DNA of 64,000 nucleotides. It comes from 66-474 sp044464225. GTDB lineage: Bacteria > Pseudomonadota > Gammaproteobacteria > Xanthomonadales > Rhodanobacteraceae. The translations under genes and the position numbers were made by a program. The notes beneath the pieces are model-generated. The model saw only the letters and a program-made list of their open reading frames with translations, was not told where the DNA came from and made no database searches. Positions within the stretch are counted from its first letter, which is position 1; each line of letters opens with the position of its first letter. The stretch spans positions 1 through 64,000 of the forward strand of contig JBIQLN010000002.1 of assembly GCA_044464225.1 (NCBI GenBank), written 5' to 3'. Positions 37,790 through 46,388 of the stretch are shown here, one piece after another.

Positions 37790-38122
37790 ACGCGCCGAAG
37801 GCGGCCAAGTGATACGTGATCCACACGCGGCGTTGGGTGCGATGCGAGGGCGAAAGTGACTTTTTGATGCCCAAGCGCAGGCGTTGATCGGGAACGTGCA
37901 GCGGATCGCAACCCGCAGCCGCGCCGCACCGCCAGAATGAGCGTCGGCGCGCGCCCGCAGGGCGCGTGGTCGATTCTCGTGACACTTGCGGTGGGGAACC
38001 ACGATGCAGCATGCAAGCGGTCCGGCCCGGATTTCCGCCGGGCCGCGGCCATGAGCCGGCGGCGACACGAGCCGGTGGGCCAGGCGCAAGACGCATCCCG
38101 TCGCGCGCAAATCGCCCGCGCG
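37790..38122 (+). other. intergenic region between receptor and glycoamylase-like genes
   Basis: 333 nt with no gene I can support. It contains short GC-rich inverted repeats (for example GCGCGC...GCGCGTGG near 37948) but no clear terminator. The frame of the next gene is open through part of it; an alternative ATG at 38051 would lengthen that protein by 24 residues before the signal peptide, which is less likely. Confidence 0.4.
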
Positions 38123-39718
38123 ATGACGCTGGCTCGCAGGGTCCTGACCGGCGCACTGGCGGTGATGCTCGCGCTGACGTCGGGCGCGCCCGGCTACGCG
38201 CAGAAACAGGTCGTGGCCGCGCCTGCGGTCCAGGCGGTCACGCCTTCGCTGGACGACATCGAGCACCGCACGTTCCAATTTTTCTGGCAGACGGCCAATC
38301 CGGAGAATGGCTTGGTGCCCGATCACTGGCCGCCGCACCCCGGACGCGATTATTTCTCCAGCATCGCCGCGGTGGGATTTGCGCTCACCGCGTATCCGAT
38401 CGGGGTCGAGCGCGGCTGGATCACGCGCGAACAGGCACGCCAGCGCGTGCTGGCCACGTTGAAGTTCTTCGCGAACGCGCCGCAGGGCGACAGCGAGGAT
38501 CACGACGCCGGCTACCACGGCTTCTACTACCACTTCCTGGACATGCAAACGGGACTGCGTTACGGGCGCTGGGTGGAGGTGTCCACCATCGACACGACCC
38601 TCCTGATGGCGGGCGTGCTGTTCGACCAGACCTACTTCGACCGTGACGATCCCGAGGAACGCGAAATCCGCGCATTGGCCGACAAGCTCTATCGCAACGT
38701 GGACTGGAACTGGGCGCAGGCGCGTCCGCCGCTGGTCAGCATGGGCTGGACGCCGGGCGGCAAGTTCATCCCGAGCGACTGGAAGGGCTACGACGAGGCG
38801 AAGATCCTGTACATCCTCGCGCTCGGCTCGCCCACCCACGCAGTGGAGCCCGAGGCATGGAAGGCATGGACGTCGACCTACCACCTCACATGGGGGAGCT
38901 TCATGGGTGGCAAGCCGCACATCGGCTTCGCACCGCTGTTCGGTCACCAGTACAGCGAATCGTGGATCGATTTCCGCGGCATCCGCGATGCGTACATGCG
39001 CGCGCGCGGGTTGGACTATTTCGAGAACGGCCGCCGCTCGGTGATCGGACAGCGCGCCTACGCGATCGCCACCGTGGGGCATTTCGAGGGCTACGACGGA
39101 AACATCTGGGGCCTGACCGCCTGCGACGGCCCGGGCGACACCACCTGGCAGCGGCCGGATGGCACCAGCCTGAAGTTCTACGGTTATTTCGCGCGAGGCG
39201 CGGACGTGGGCGAGATCATCGACGATGGCACCATCGCGCCCACGGCGGCGATCGCCTCGATCGTGTTCGCGCCCGAGTTGGTGCTGCCGGCCATCAACGC
39301 CATGTACAGCCGCTATGGCAAATGGCTGTACTCGAAATACGGATTCGTGGACGCTTTCAATCCAACGTTCCAGTTGAAGGACGTGCCCTTGCGCAGCGGG
39401 CACGTGGTGCCGGGCGAAGGCTGGTTCGACGATCAATACCTCGGCATCGACCAGGGCCCCATCCTGCTGATGATCGAGAACTACCGCTCCGGCTTCGTGT
39501 GGAACGTGATGCGCCGCAATCCGTATGTCCGGCGAGGTCTCGAGCGCGCAGGATTCACCGGTGGCTGGTTGGACAAACACGCGGGCAACGCCGCTCCACC
39601 CGTTGCCGCGATACACGCAAGGTCCTCGCGATCCCGCCCCCGGCACGCATCGCGCGCGACCGCGCCTTGCGAAAAAGGTTTCGCATGCGTGGAGAAATGG
39701 ATTTCACGCAGGCGATGA
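38123..39718 (+). CDS. exported glycoamylase-like protein (PF10091; possible beta-1,2-glucanase)
   Basis: 531 residues. After a signal peptide (about 1-27, ending APGYAQ) comes a PF10091-type alpha/alpha-barrel: SLDDIEHRTFQFFWQTANPENGL, STIDTTLLMAG, GFAPLFGHQYSESWIDFRG, then the active-site-like GHFEGYDGNIWGLTACDGPG and GWFDDQYLGIDQGPILLMIENYRSG. PF10091 includes GH144 endo-beta-1,2-glucanases and the glycoamylase part of NdvB. The substrate here is inferred. The last 45 residues are basic, low-complexity and unlike the domain, so the native end may be nearer 39580. It likely acts with the receptor upstream. Confidence 0.8.
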   Translation: MTLARRVLTGALAVMLALTSGAPGYAQKQVVAAPAVQAVTPSLDDIEHRTFQFFWQTANPENGLVPDHWPPHPGRDYFSSIAAVGFALTAYPIGVERGWITREQARQRVLATLKFFANAPQGDSEDHDAGYHGFYYHFLDMQTGLRYGRWVEVSTIDTTLLMAGVLFDQTYFDRDDPEEREIRALADKLYRNVDWNWAQARPPLVSMGWTPGGKFIPSDWKGYDEAKILYILALGSPTHAVEPEAWKAWTSTYHLTWGSFMGGKPHIGFAPLFGHQYSESWIDFRGIRDAYMRARGLDYFENGRRSVIGQRAYAIATVGHFEGYDGNIWGLTACDGPGDTTWQRPDGTSLKFYGYFARGADVGEIIDDGTIAPTAAIASIVFAPELVLPAINAMYSRYGKWLYSKYGFVDAFNPTFQLKDVPLRSGHVVPGEGWFDDQYLGIDQGPILLMIENYRSGFVWNVMRRNPYVRRGLERAGFTGGWLDKHAGNAAPPVAAIHARSSRSRPRHASRATAPCEKGFACVEKWISRRR

Positions 39719-39828
39719 ACAGTGCCTGAGGCGCTATCGAAACCTTAACGAACGTTGCCGATTGACCCAAGTCTCAGTGGCCAAGCGCATGCGAAAGCAT
39801 ACGTGAACAACCACAAGTGGAGACAATC

Positions 39829-40425
39829 ATGCGCAACACTGCAATCGTCCTTGCCATCGCCGCGGCCTTCGCGGCAGGTCCCGTTTTCGCGCAGGACGCC
39901 ACGTACACAACCGGCGCCGACAGCGGGTTCTTCCTCAACGGCAACGCAGGCCACAGCTACTTCGGAAGCGGCCGGAACAGCGGCAGCGATGCCGGTTACC
40001 AGATCAGCGGCGGCTATCGCTGGGCGCTCGACAACGGCTTCGCCATCGGCCCCGAAATCGGCTACAACGATCTCGGCAACATCCGCGTCAAGAACGTGTT
40101 CAATTCCAACCCCGTGGTCGCCAACAACAAGGCGTCGCTGCACGGCTGGATCGTGGGCGCCAACGCGAAATACAACTTCACGCCGAACTGGTACGTATCC
40201 GCGCGCACGGGTTTGTACGCGTGGAGCGGCGACGGCATGACCCGCGATCTCACGCCGATCAGCAACCATCGCAGTTCCGACGGGTACTACGGCGGACTGG
40301 GCGTGGGTTACGACTTCAGCCGCAAGTTCGGCGTCGGGATCGGCTACGACTACTACCGCGCCAAGAAGAACGACATCAATCTCTCGACTGGTTTGCTGTC
40401 GGCACAAGCCGAAGTGAGGTTCTGA
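39829..40425 (+). CDS. small outer-membrane beta-barrel protein
   Basis: 198 residues with a signal peptide (1-21, VFAQ) and about eight amphipathic strands: GFFLNGNAGHSYFG, YQISGGYRWALDNGFAIGPEIGY, HGWIVGANAKYNF, WYVSARTGLYAWSG, YYGGLGVGYDF, GVGIGYDYY and a final AQAEVRF ending in phenylalanine, the signal for barrel assembly. It has the size of OmpA/OmpX-type barrels, without a peptidoglycan domain. GTGGAG precedes the ATG. Function not known. Followed by a GC-rich stem-loop. Confidence 0.8.
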   Translation: MRNTAIVLAIAAAFAAGPVFAQDATYTTGADSGFFLNGNAGHSYFGSGRNSGSDAGYQISGGYRWALDNGFAIGPEIGYNDLGNIRVKNVFNSNPVVANNKASLHGWIVGANAKYNFTPNWYVSARTGLYAWSGDGMTRDLTPISNHRSSDGYYGGLGVGYDFSRKFGVGIGYDYYRAKKNDINLSTGLLSAQAEVRF

Positions 40426-40458
40426 GCTTCACTTTCGCCGCCTTGTGCGGCCAATGCG

Positions 40459-40484
40459 GGCCCGGGTGCGCAAGCGCCCGGGCC
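40459..40484 (+). terminator. stem-loop after the beta-barrel gene
   Basis: GGCCCGGG / CCCGGGCC stem around TGCGCAAGCG, 34 nt after the stop; T-run weak (TTGCTC). It also lies just beyond the end of the minus-strand lipoprotein gene and may serve both. Confidence 0.55.
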
Positions 40485-40501
40485 TTGCTCATGCGGAAGG
40501 A

Positions 40502-40750
40502 TCAACTCGAAGAACCGGTTGCCGCTTCGAGGGCGGCGGCCCGTTTCCTGGCCCGTTCATCGACGATGTTCTGCACGTTCTTCGCCTTGTTCAAGTCATG
40601 GCCGTAACCGGCCAGCGGTGTGCCGGCCAGCGCGTTCGTGACCGCCGGCGCGGGCGCCGCGGAACTTGCAGTCGCCGCGTTCGGCGCGCTGTGCGAACCG
40701 CACGCCGCGAGCGGAGCAATCAAAACCAGGGTGGCGAGGGCGCGCAACAT
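40502..40750 (-). CDS. small lipoprotein of unknown function
   Basis: 82 residues: lipoprotein signal MLRALATLVLIAPLAAC with LAAC lipobox (C17), an Ala/Pro-rich linker, and a short charged helix (about 50-75, LNKAKNVQNIVDERARKRAAA) that could be a coiled coil. It is divergent from the SDR gene and overlaps no other gene. I recognise no family beyond small helical lipoproteins common in this group. Confidence 0.6.
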   Translation of the reverse strand: MLRALATLVLIAPLAACGSHSAPNAATASSAAPAPAVTNALAGTPLAGYGHDLNKAKNVQNIVDERARKRAAALEAATGSSS

Positions 40751-40826
40751 GCGGCGCAGTGTCGCGCGGCGGGCGGCGGCTTGCAAGCTGCGGTAAGCTT
40801 TCGCGGAGGACCCACGGAACCTGCGC

Positions 40827-41609
40827 GTGAACGCATCCCCCGGTCGCTGGCGCCTCGATGGCCAGACCTGTCTCATCACCGGTGCCAGTCGCGGCATCGG
40901 CTTGGCTTGCGCGCGTGAGCTGGCGGGGCTGGGCGCGCAACCGCTGCTGGTCGCGCGCGACGAGGCCGAGTTGAACGCGGTCTGCGATGAACTGCGCGAG
41001 GATTTCCCCGAAAGCGATCCACGCAGCTTTTCCGCCGACGTCGGTGACGCCGAGGATCGCCTCGCGATCTTCGACTGGATTGCCGACCTCGACGTGCCGC
41101 TGTCGCTGCTGGTCAACAACGCCGGCGGCAATCTCAAGAAACCGACCCTCGAATACGAACCCGCCGATCTCGAGGAAGTGTTGCGATTGAACAGCGTGGC
41201 GGCGTTCGACCTGTGCAGGCTTGGGCATCCGCGCCTCGCCCAGCACGGCCACGCCGCGATCGTGAACGTCGGTTCGGTGTCGGGCGCGACGCACGTGCGC
41301 ACCGGCGCACCGTACGGCATGAGCAAGGCCGCGCTGCACCAGATGACGCGCAATCTGGCGTGCGAATGGGCCGAGGATGGCATCCGCGTCAACGCGGTGG
41401 CGCCCTGGTACATCCGCACGCGCCGCACCGACGCAGCACTGTCCGACCCCGATTACCTGGAAGAGGTACTGGACCGCACGCCCATGGCGCGCATCGGCGA
41501 ACCCGAGGAAGTCGCCGCGGCGGTCGCGTTCCTGTGCCTGCCGGCGGCGAGTTACATCACGGGACAGGTGCTGGCGGTCGACGGCGGTTTCCTCAATTAC
41601 GGATTCTGA
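40827..41609 (+). CDS. short-chain dehydrogenase/reductase
   Basis: 260-residue Rossmann enzyme with TGASRGIG (19-26), NNAG (97-100), SVSGAT with the catalytic serine (about 150-152), and YGMSK (Y163, K167). The N-terminal WRLDGQTCLITGASRG and the C-terminal GQVLAVDGGFLNYGF are like tropinone-reductase-type SDRs, which use NADP(H); ARD after the second strand supports NADPH. Starts at GTG. The ogt gene begins 5 nt after its stop, so both are cotranscribed, though no functional link is evident. Confidence 0.88.
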   Translation: MNASPGRWRLDGQTCLITGASRGIGLACARELAGLGAQPLLVARDEAELNAVCDELREDFPESDPRSFSADVGDAEDRLAIFDWIADLDVPLSLLVNNAGGNLKKPTLEYEPADLEEVLRLNSVAAFDLCRLGHPRLAQHGHAAIVNVGSVSGATHVRTGAPYGMSKAALHQMTRNLACEWAEDGIRVNAVAPWYIRTRRTDAALSDPDYLEEVLDRTPMARIGEPEEVAAAVAFLCLPAASYITGQVLAVDGGFLNYGF

Positions 41610-41614
41610 TCGCG

Positions 41615-42115
41615 ATGGTGTACTACGACCACATCGATACGCCCATCGGGCCGCTGCTGCTGGTCAGCGACGGCGCGGGACTGGTCGAGGTCGGCCTGCC
41701 GCACGGGGGCGCGGCACCGCCACCGCCGGACAGCGAACAAAGCAAATCGAAACTGCACGCGGCCGCACGCCAATTCGATGAATACTTCGGGGGCAAGCGC
41801 CTGCAATTCGACCTGCCGCTGCATCCATCGGGCACACCGTTCCAGCTCGAAGTCTGGGGCGCGTTGCTCGCGATTCCCTACGGTGAAACGGTGAGCTACG
41901 CCGACATCGCGCGACGCATCCGCCGGCCGCGTGCGGTGCGCGCGGTCGGCGCCGCGAATGGGGCGAATCCCCTGGCCATCATCGTGCCCTGCCATCGCGT
42001 GATCGGCAGCCATGGCGATCTCACGGGCTACGGCGGCGGGCTTCCGGCCAAGCGCTGGCTGCTGGCGCACGAACGCAAGCATGCGCCGTTGCCCGCACTC
42101 ACGTTGACCGCGTAG
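41615..42115 (+). CDS. ogt: methylated-DNA--protein-cysteine methyltransferase
   Basis: Suicide repair protein that takes the methyl group from O6-methylguanine. The 166-residue protein has the C-terminal helix-turn-helix with GTPFQLEVWGAL, PYGETVSYADIA, RAVGAANGANPL and the active-site IVPCHRVIG (C126). Length matches Ogt rather than the larger Ada. Its TAG stop (42113-42115) is supplied by an inserted palindromic repeat, and the last five codons are duplicated beyond that repeat. With alkB and the lexA operon it belongs to a DNA-repair-rich stretch. Confidence 0.95.
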   Translation: MVYYDHIDTPIGPLLLVSDGAGLVEVGLPHGGAAPPPPDSEQSKSKLHAAARQFDEYFGGKRLQFDLPLHPSGTPFQLEVWGALLAIPYGETVSYADIARRIRRPRAVRAVGAANGANPLAIIVPCHRVIGSHGDLTGYGGGLPAKRWLLAHERKHAPLPALTLTA

Positions 42116-42239
42116 ATTCGCAGATTGGGCTGACGTCAGCTTCATCGACGGAAGCCCACCACCGACATGGGCCCGCATCGTTGGGCTTCTCCCGGCAGAG
42201 CCGGGATCAGCACAACCTACGTCCCTCACGTTGACCGCG
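42098..42239. repeat. 15-bp direct repeat flanking the inserted element (target duplication)
   Basis: CTCACGTTGACCGCG occurs exactly at 42098-42112, inside ogt, and again at 42225-42239, on either side of the 112-bp element. This is the pattern left by insertion with target-site duplication or by recombination between short repeats. Confidence 0.8.
42113..42224. repeat. palindromic repeat, related to the GTAGGTTGG family
   Basis: Begins TAGATTCGCAGATTGGGCTG and ends GATCAGCACAACCTACGTCC. It shares with the 11.7-11.9 kb copies the GGGCTGA arm, the GTTGGGCTTC arm and the CAACCTAC end. The left end has diverged (GTAGATTCG instead of GTAGGTTGG). Confidence 0.7.
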
Positions 42240-42261
42240 CGTAGGGAGACCCAACCTTGCT

Positions 42262-42362
42262 CGTCATCCCGGAATCGCGCAGCGATATCCGGGACCCAGC
42301 GCCTTTGCTGCGTCTGCAACCACCAGGAAGTCACTGGGTTCCCGCTTGCGCGGGAATGACGA
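42262..42362. repeat. palindromic repeat of the CGTCATCCCGG family
   Basis: Inverted ends CGTCATCCCGGAA and CGGGAATGACG bound about 101 bp with inner arms GGGACCCAG / CTGGGTTCCCGC. It is related to the element after ppa (22258-22369) and the half-element in the dnaE2 start. It lies 22 nt after the previous element. Confidence 0.75.
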
Positions 42363-42407
42363 AAGAGGTGGCGATCCAATGTGCACACGTCTTCTTGTGT
42401 GCAAATC

Positions 42408-43040
42408 TCAACAGTTCTTCAACTGCGCCGAAAGCTGTTGTTCGCGTTGCTCCAGCGGCGGCTGCTCGCTTGGCATGGCCTTGCGCAATGCGCGATGGTT
42501 TTCGTCGTATGCCTTGTGCACGTAACCGCACACCTGCGCATGCGTGGCCGGCAGGCAAAAATCCTGCACCTCGGTCATGCCGGTGGCGATCCGCGGACCG
42601 CCGACGCGCGGCTTCGACAATTCCGGCGCAGAGAGGCCCGCCCCGCCACGCGTGCCGTACGCGCGCGCCAGCGATTGCGGCGGATAACCCATCACCCCGA
42701 GCGGCGCAAGATACGGCGGTGGCGGTGAACGCGTGAGGTACTGCTTGCCGTTCACCGCGCCGACGCACGCGTACATCACCGGCAAAGGGGTGGGCGCCGG
42801 CGCTTGAGCCGCTGCCGGCAGCGGATTGTTCGCCGTCGTGGGCGCCGCAACGGTGGCGACGGGCGGCGGCACGTAGCCCGGCGGCGCGTGGCTCAGCACA
42901 TCGATGACCTTCTGCTTCTGCCCGGCGGGACAGGCGCGATCCTGGTAACCCACGTTGCCATTCGCATCGGTGCACCGGTACACCTGCGCGTAGGCAGGCA
43001 TGCCGCAGACGAATAGCATCAGGACAAGCGCGACCTTCAT
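42408..43040 (-). CDS. DUF4124 exported protein
   Basis: 210 residues: signal peptide (1-19, PAYAQ), the DUF4124 motif VYRCTDANGNVGYQDRACP directly after it, a Pro/Ala-rich linker (about 50-85), and a second half with paired cysteines (YACVG, FCLPATHAQVCGY, final NC). The C-terminal helix (about 175-208) is charged and may form a coiled coil. Periplasmic, function unknown. Downstream of the ABC exporter genes on the same strand with a 23-nt gap. Confidence 0.75.
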   Translation of the reverse strand: MKVALVLMLFVCGMPAYAQVYRCTDANGNVGYQDRACPAGQKQKVIDVLSHAPPGYVPPPVATVAAPTTANNPLPAAAQAPAPTPLPVMYACVGAVNGKQYLTRSPPPPYLAPLGVMGYPPQSLARAYGTRGGAGLSAPELSKPRVGGPRIATGMTEVQDFCLPATHAQVCGYVHKAYDENHRALRKAMPSEQPPLEQREQQLSAQLKNC

Positions 43041-43063
43041 GCGGCGATCTTACGCCGCACGGT

Positions 43064-43891
43064 TCAGGACCGAAGCCCCACGCCCCTGCGCAGCAGCCAC
43101 AACGCGACCGCGGCAAGCACGACCACGAACGCCAGCATCACCACGTACGCCACCCACACCGGCACGTCGCCGATGCCGAGGATGCCGAAGCGGAAGGCGT
43201 TGACCATGTAGAGGATCGGATTGGCGAGCGACGCTTCGCGCCACGGCGAACCCAGCATGTTGACCGAATAGAACACGCCGCCGAGATAGGTGAGCGGCGC
43301 CAGCACGAAAGTCGGCACGATCGCGATGTCGTCGAAGCGCTTGGCGAAGGTCGCGTTGATGAAGCCGGCCAGCGAAAAGATCGTCGCGCCCAGGGTCACC
43401 GTGGTGATCGCGACCAGCGGGTGCGCGATGTGCAGGGACGTGAAGAACAGCGCGATGCCCAGCACGATCGCGCCCACCAGCAGGCCGCGCAGCACCGCGC
43501 CGGATACGTAACCGGTCAGCACCACCCAGCTCGGCATCGGCGAAGCCAGCAGCTCCTCGACGTAGCGGCCGAACTTGGAGCCGAAGAAACTCGATGTGAT
43601 GTTGCCGTAGGCGTTGTTGATGACGCTCATCATCACCAGGCCCGGCACGATGTACTGCATGTAGCTGAAACCATGCATCGGCCCGACGCGGCTGCCGATC
43701 ACCTTGCCGAAGATCACGAAGTACAGCGTCATGGTGATCGCGGGCGGCACCAGCGTCTGGGTCCAGATGCGCAGCATCCGGTGCACCTCGCGGCGGGTGA
43801 TGGTGCCGAGTGCCACGAGGTTCGCGCGCGCGCGCACGGGAGCTGCGTAAGTCGGCGCGTCGGTGAGGCGTGGCCGCGCGAGATCGTTCAT
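43064..43891 (-). CDS. ABC-2 type transporter permease
   Basis: 275 residues with six hydrophobic helices in the ABC-2 arrangement: a long cytoplasmic N-terminus ending in RREVHRMLRIWTQTLVPPAITMTLYFVIFG, then helices near 78-100, 125-150, 160-182, 190-212 and 245-265. The segment GGVFYSVNMLGSPWR..SLANPILY is typical of YadH-like permeases. Partner of the ATPase upstream, whose stop it overlaps by 4 nt (ATGA). Substrate unknown. Confidence 0.9.
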   Translation of the reverse strand: MNDLARPRLTDAPTYAAPVRARANLVALGTITRREVHRMLRIWTQTLVPPAITMTLYFVIFGKVIGSRVGPMHGFSYMQYIVPGLVMMSVINNAYGNITSSFFGSKFGRYVEELLASPMPSWVVLTGYVSGAVLRGLLVGAIVLGIALFFTSLHIAHPLVAITTVTLGATIFSLAGFINATFAKRFDDIAIVPTFVLAPLTYLGGVFYSVNMLGSPWREASLANPILYMVNAFRFGILGIGDVPVWVAYVVMLAFVVVLAAVALWLLRRGVGLRS

Positions 43892-44886
43892 GCCGCCGCT
43901 CCGTTGCCATTGCGTTCGACCAGCCGCACGAACAATTCCTCCAGCCGGTTGGTCTTGTTGCGCATCGACGTCACGGTGATGCCGTGGGCCGTCAACGCAG
44001 CGAACAGCGCGTTGAGGTCATGCGTGCTGGGCATCTCCGCTTCCAGGGTCTGGTCGTCGAGGCGCACGAGTTTCACGCCGTCGAGCTGCGGCAACGTGAC
44101 CCCGTCGAAACCGGTGACGTCAAGCACGAACGACTGCACGTCCAGCTTCGAGAGCAGCCGCCGCATCGAGGTGTCCTCCACGATCTCGCCATGGTCGATG
44201 ATTGCGATGTTGCGGCAGAGCTGCTCGGCCTCTTCGAGGTAATGGGTGGTCAGGATCACCGTGGTGCCGGCGCGGTTGATGCCGGTGATGAAGTGCCACA
44301 TCGAACGGCGGATTTCGATGTCCACGCCCGCGGTGGGTTCGTCCAGGATCAGCAGGCGCGGCTCGTTCATCATCGCGCGCGCGATCATCAGCCGCCGCTT
44401 CATGCCGCCCGACATCATCCGCGTGGGCTGGAAGGCCTTGTCCCAGATGCGGAGTTCCTTCAGGTATTTTTCCGCGCGCGGCTTGGCGATCGCGCGCGGG
44501 ATCCCGTAGAAACCGGCGACATTCACGCAGATGTCGAACGGCGTCTCGAACTGGTTGAAGTTGATTTCCTGTGGCACCAGCCCGATCTGACGCATCACCC
44601 CGCCACGATCGGCATGGATGGACAGCCCGAACACGCGCGCGTCGCCGCTGGTGGGATTGACCAGGGAAGACAGGATGCCGATCAGGGTGGATTTGCCCGC
44701 ACCGTTCGGCCCCAGCAACGCGAAAAAATCGCCCTGGGCCACCTTCAATGAAACGCCCTTGAGCGCCTGGACGCCGCTGGAATAGGTCTTGCGCAGGTTT
44801 TCGACTTCCAGTGCCGGAACGGCGCGGGAAGCATCGAGGGTGGGCATGGAAGGGGAAGGATTGGGCAAAGCGGAATCGGCAGCCAT
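43888..44886 (-). CDS. ABC transporter ATP-binding protein (YadG-like)
   Basis: 332 residues: Walker A GPNGAGKST (59-67), Q-loop VPQEINFN, signature MSGGMKRRL near 158 (LSGGQ variant), Walker B LLILDEPTAG near 180, and H-loop ILTTHYLEEAEQL. The C-terminal 90 residues form the extra domain found in DrrA/YadG-type exporters. The first 25 residues are Pro/Ser-rich and may be an artefact of an early start; MPTLDAS (about 14) is an alternative. Operon with the permease. Confidence 0.9.
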   Translation of the reverse strand: MAADSALPNPSPSMPTLDASRAVPALEVENLRKTYSSGVQALKGVSLKVAQGDFFALLGPNGAGKSTLIGILSSLVNPTSGDARVFGLSIHADRGGVMRQIGLVPQEINFNQFETPFDICVNVAGFYGIPRAIAKPRAEKYLKELRIWDKAFQPTRMMSGGMKRRLMIARAMMNEPRLLILDEPTAGVDIEIRRSMWHFITGINRAGTTVILTTHYLEEAEQLCRNIAIIDHGEIVEDTSMRRLLSKLDVQSFVLDVTGFDGVTLPQLDGVKLVRLDDQTLEAEMPSTHDLNALFAALTAHGITVTSMRNKTNRLEELFVRLVERNGNGAAA

Positions 44887-44990
44887 CCCCTATTATAGAA
44901 GTTTCGTCTGCGCAGCCCCATGCCGAGCGGCATGGCCGCGGCGCATCGCAACCCTTACGCTGGCGGCGGCTTCGCCGCATTGTACGAACG

Positions 44991-45734
44991 ATGATCGAAC
45001 GCTTCCAACTCAAGCTTGCCGACAGCCACATGCTGGCGCCCGGCGTGCGCCACCTCGCCTTCCAGCGCGCCGATGGCGCGCCGTTCAAGTTCACGCCCGG
45101 CCAGTTCATCCAGATCCATTTCAGCTATGACGACGGCAAACCCACCAAGCGCAGCTACTCGGTGGGCACGCCGGCGCACGGCGACACGGTCGACCAGCTC
45201 GAACTGGCGGTGTCGTACGTCGACGGCGGCGCCGCGACCAAACTGCTCGGTAACCTCGAACACGGCGGCACCGTCGAGGCCAGCGGTCCCTACGGCCGCT
45301 TCTGCCTGATGGACGACGACGCCAACCAGCGCTATGTCCTGATCGCGACCGGCACCGGCATCACGCCCTACCGCGCGATGCTGCCGCAGATCGAAAAGCT
45401 GATCGCCGAGCGCGGCACGCGTGTCGCCCTGCTCTACGGCGCACGCAACGAACAGGAACTCCTGTACGGCGAGGAATTCGAAGCGTTCGCGAACAAGCAC
45501 CCGGAATTCACCTTCCGCGCCTGTCTTTCGCGCGCCGCGCGCGCCGCGCCGCGTCCGCACGACCGCCGCGGCCACGTGCAGGACGCGCTGCCGGAACTCC
45601 AGCCCGACCCCGAGCACGACATCGCCTATCTTTGCGGCAACCCCGACATGATCGACGCCACCTTCACCCACCTGAAGGAACTCGGGATGCCGATCAAGCA
45701 CATTCGTCGCGAGAAGTACGTTTCCTCGCGCTGA
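44991..45734 (+). CDS. fpr: ferredoxin-NADP+ reductase
   Basis: Moves electrons between NADPH and ferredoxin or flavodoxin through FAD. The 247-residue protein has the FAD-binding KRSYSVGTP block near 53-61, a SGPYGRFCL motif near 97, the NADP-binding IATGTGITPYRAML near 120, and the C-terminal YLCGNPDMID. It ends YVSSR, not in the aromatic residue typical of plant-type enzymes, as in Xanthomonadales. The upstream frame is open but has no good start; ATG 44991 fits the fold. Confidence 0.9.
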   Translation: MIERFQLKLADSHMLAPGVRHLAFQRADGAPFKFTPGQFIQIHFSYDDGKPTKRSYSVGTPAHGDTVDQLELAVSYVDGGAATKLLGNLEHGGTVEASGPYGRFCLMDDDANQRYVLIATGTGITPYRAMLPQIEKLIAERGTRVALLYGARNEQELLYGEEFEAFANKHPEFTFRACLSRAARAAPRPHDRRGHVQDALPELQPDPEHDIAYLCGNPDMIDATFTHLKELGMPIKHIRREKYVSSR

Positions 45735-45747
45735 CCAGGTTGGCGTT

Positions 45748-46370
45748 TCAAGCACGCACCGAACAGCGAAACGCCATGCTGATGCGCGGGCCGACGGGCG
45801 CACGCTGCTTGGGAATGGCGTGGTCGTAGTGCAGCTGGGTGGCGTAATCCATCAGCAGCAGGCTGCCGGATTCCAGTTGCAGGTGCAGCACGCGCCGCGG
45901 CGCACGCTTCGCGCGAATGGTCATGAGGCGGGTGCGCCGAGGGACAACAGCGCGATGGGCTGACCGCGCACGATTTCATCGAGATGATCGTTGTGCGGCG
46001 CGACGCTGTCGTGCCGGTCCCGGTAGAAATTCAAACCCACCGTGGTGAAGGGCGCGCCGACGCTGGCGCGTGCACGCAAGGCGGCCTCGCCCAGCGGCGG
46101 CGGCAAGGCGGGATCGTCCAACCGGAAATGCGCGGTGAGCCGTGGCACGGTGAGCATGCGCTCGTACATCATGCGGCGCTGGCTGTGCCAGGCGATGCCG
46201 TCGTGCAGTTGCCGGAACCATTGCGCGGCGAGCGCGGGCGCGATCCAGCCCGGCGTGTAGGCAATGCGGCCGGTGGCATCGGCGATCGGGACGAAAATCC
46301 CCGATTCGGGCTGGAAAAGTCCGGCCTGGAACGGATCGGGCGTGGGGGAACTGCGGGCTGCGGCAGGCAT
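45748..46370 (-). pseudogene. alkB: AlkB-like 2OG-Fe(II) dioxygenase, frameshifted
   Basis: Oxidative dealkylation of alkylated DNA bases. The N-terminal part (147 codons) holds the metal-binding HxD (PHNDHLDE, H126 and D128) and the FTTVGLNFYRD substrate region; after the shift the C-terminal part has the third ligand (HYDHAIPK) and the 2OG arginines (PRISMAFR). The full length of 623 nt is one short of a multiple of three, so one G (plus strand; C on the coding strand) is missing from the GGG run at 45930-45932. The first frame stops at TGA overlapping an in-frame ATG of the second (ATGA), so split translation is conceivable. Divergent from lexA, sharing its operator. Confidence 0.75.
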
Positions 46371-46388
46371 CTGGCATCTCGTCAAAAT

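Noticed and set aside
35246..39646. Very long open frame (about 1466 codons) on the minus strand opposite the TonB receptor and glycoamylase-like genes
   Set aside because: Composition is Arg/His/Ala/Val-rich shadow of GC-rich codons; the plus-strand genes have signal peptides and clear domains. No ribosome site at its start.
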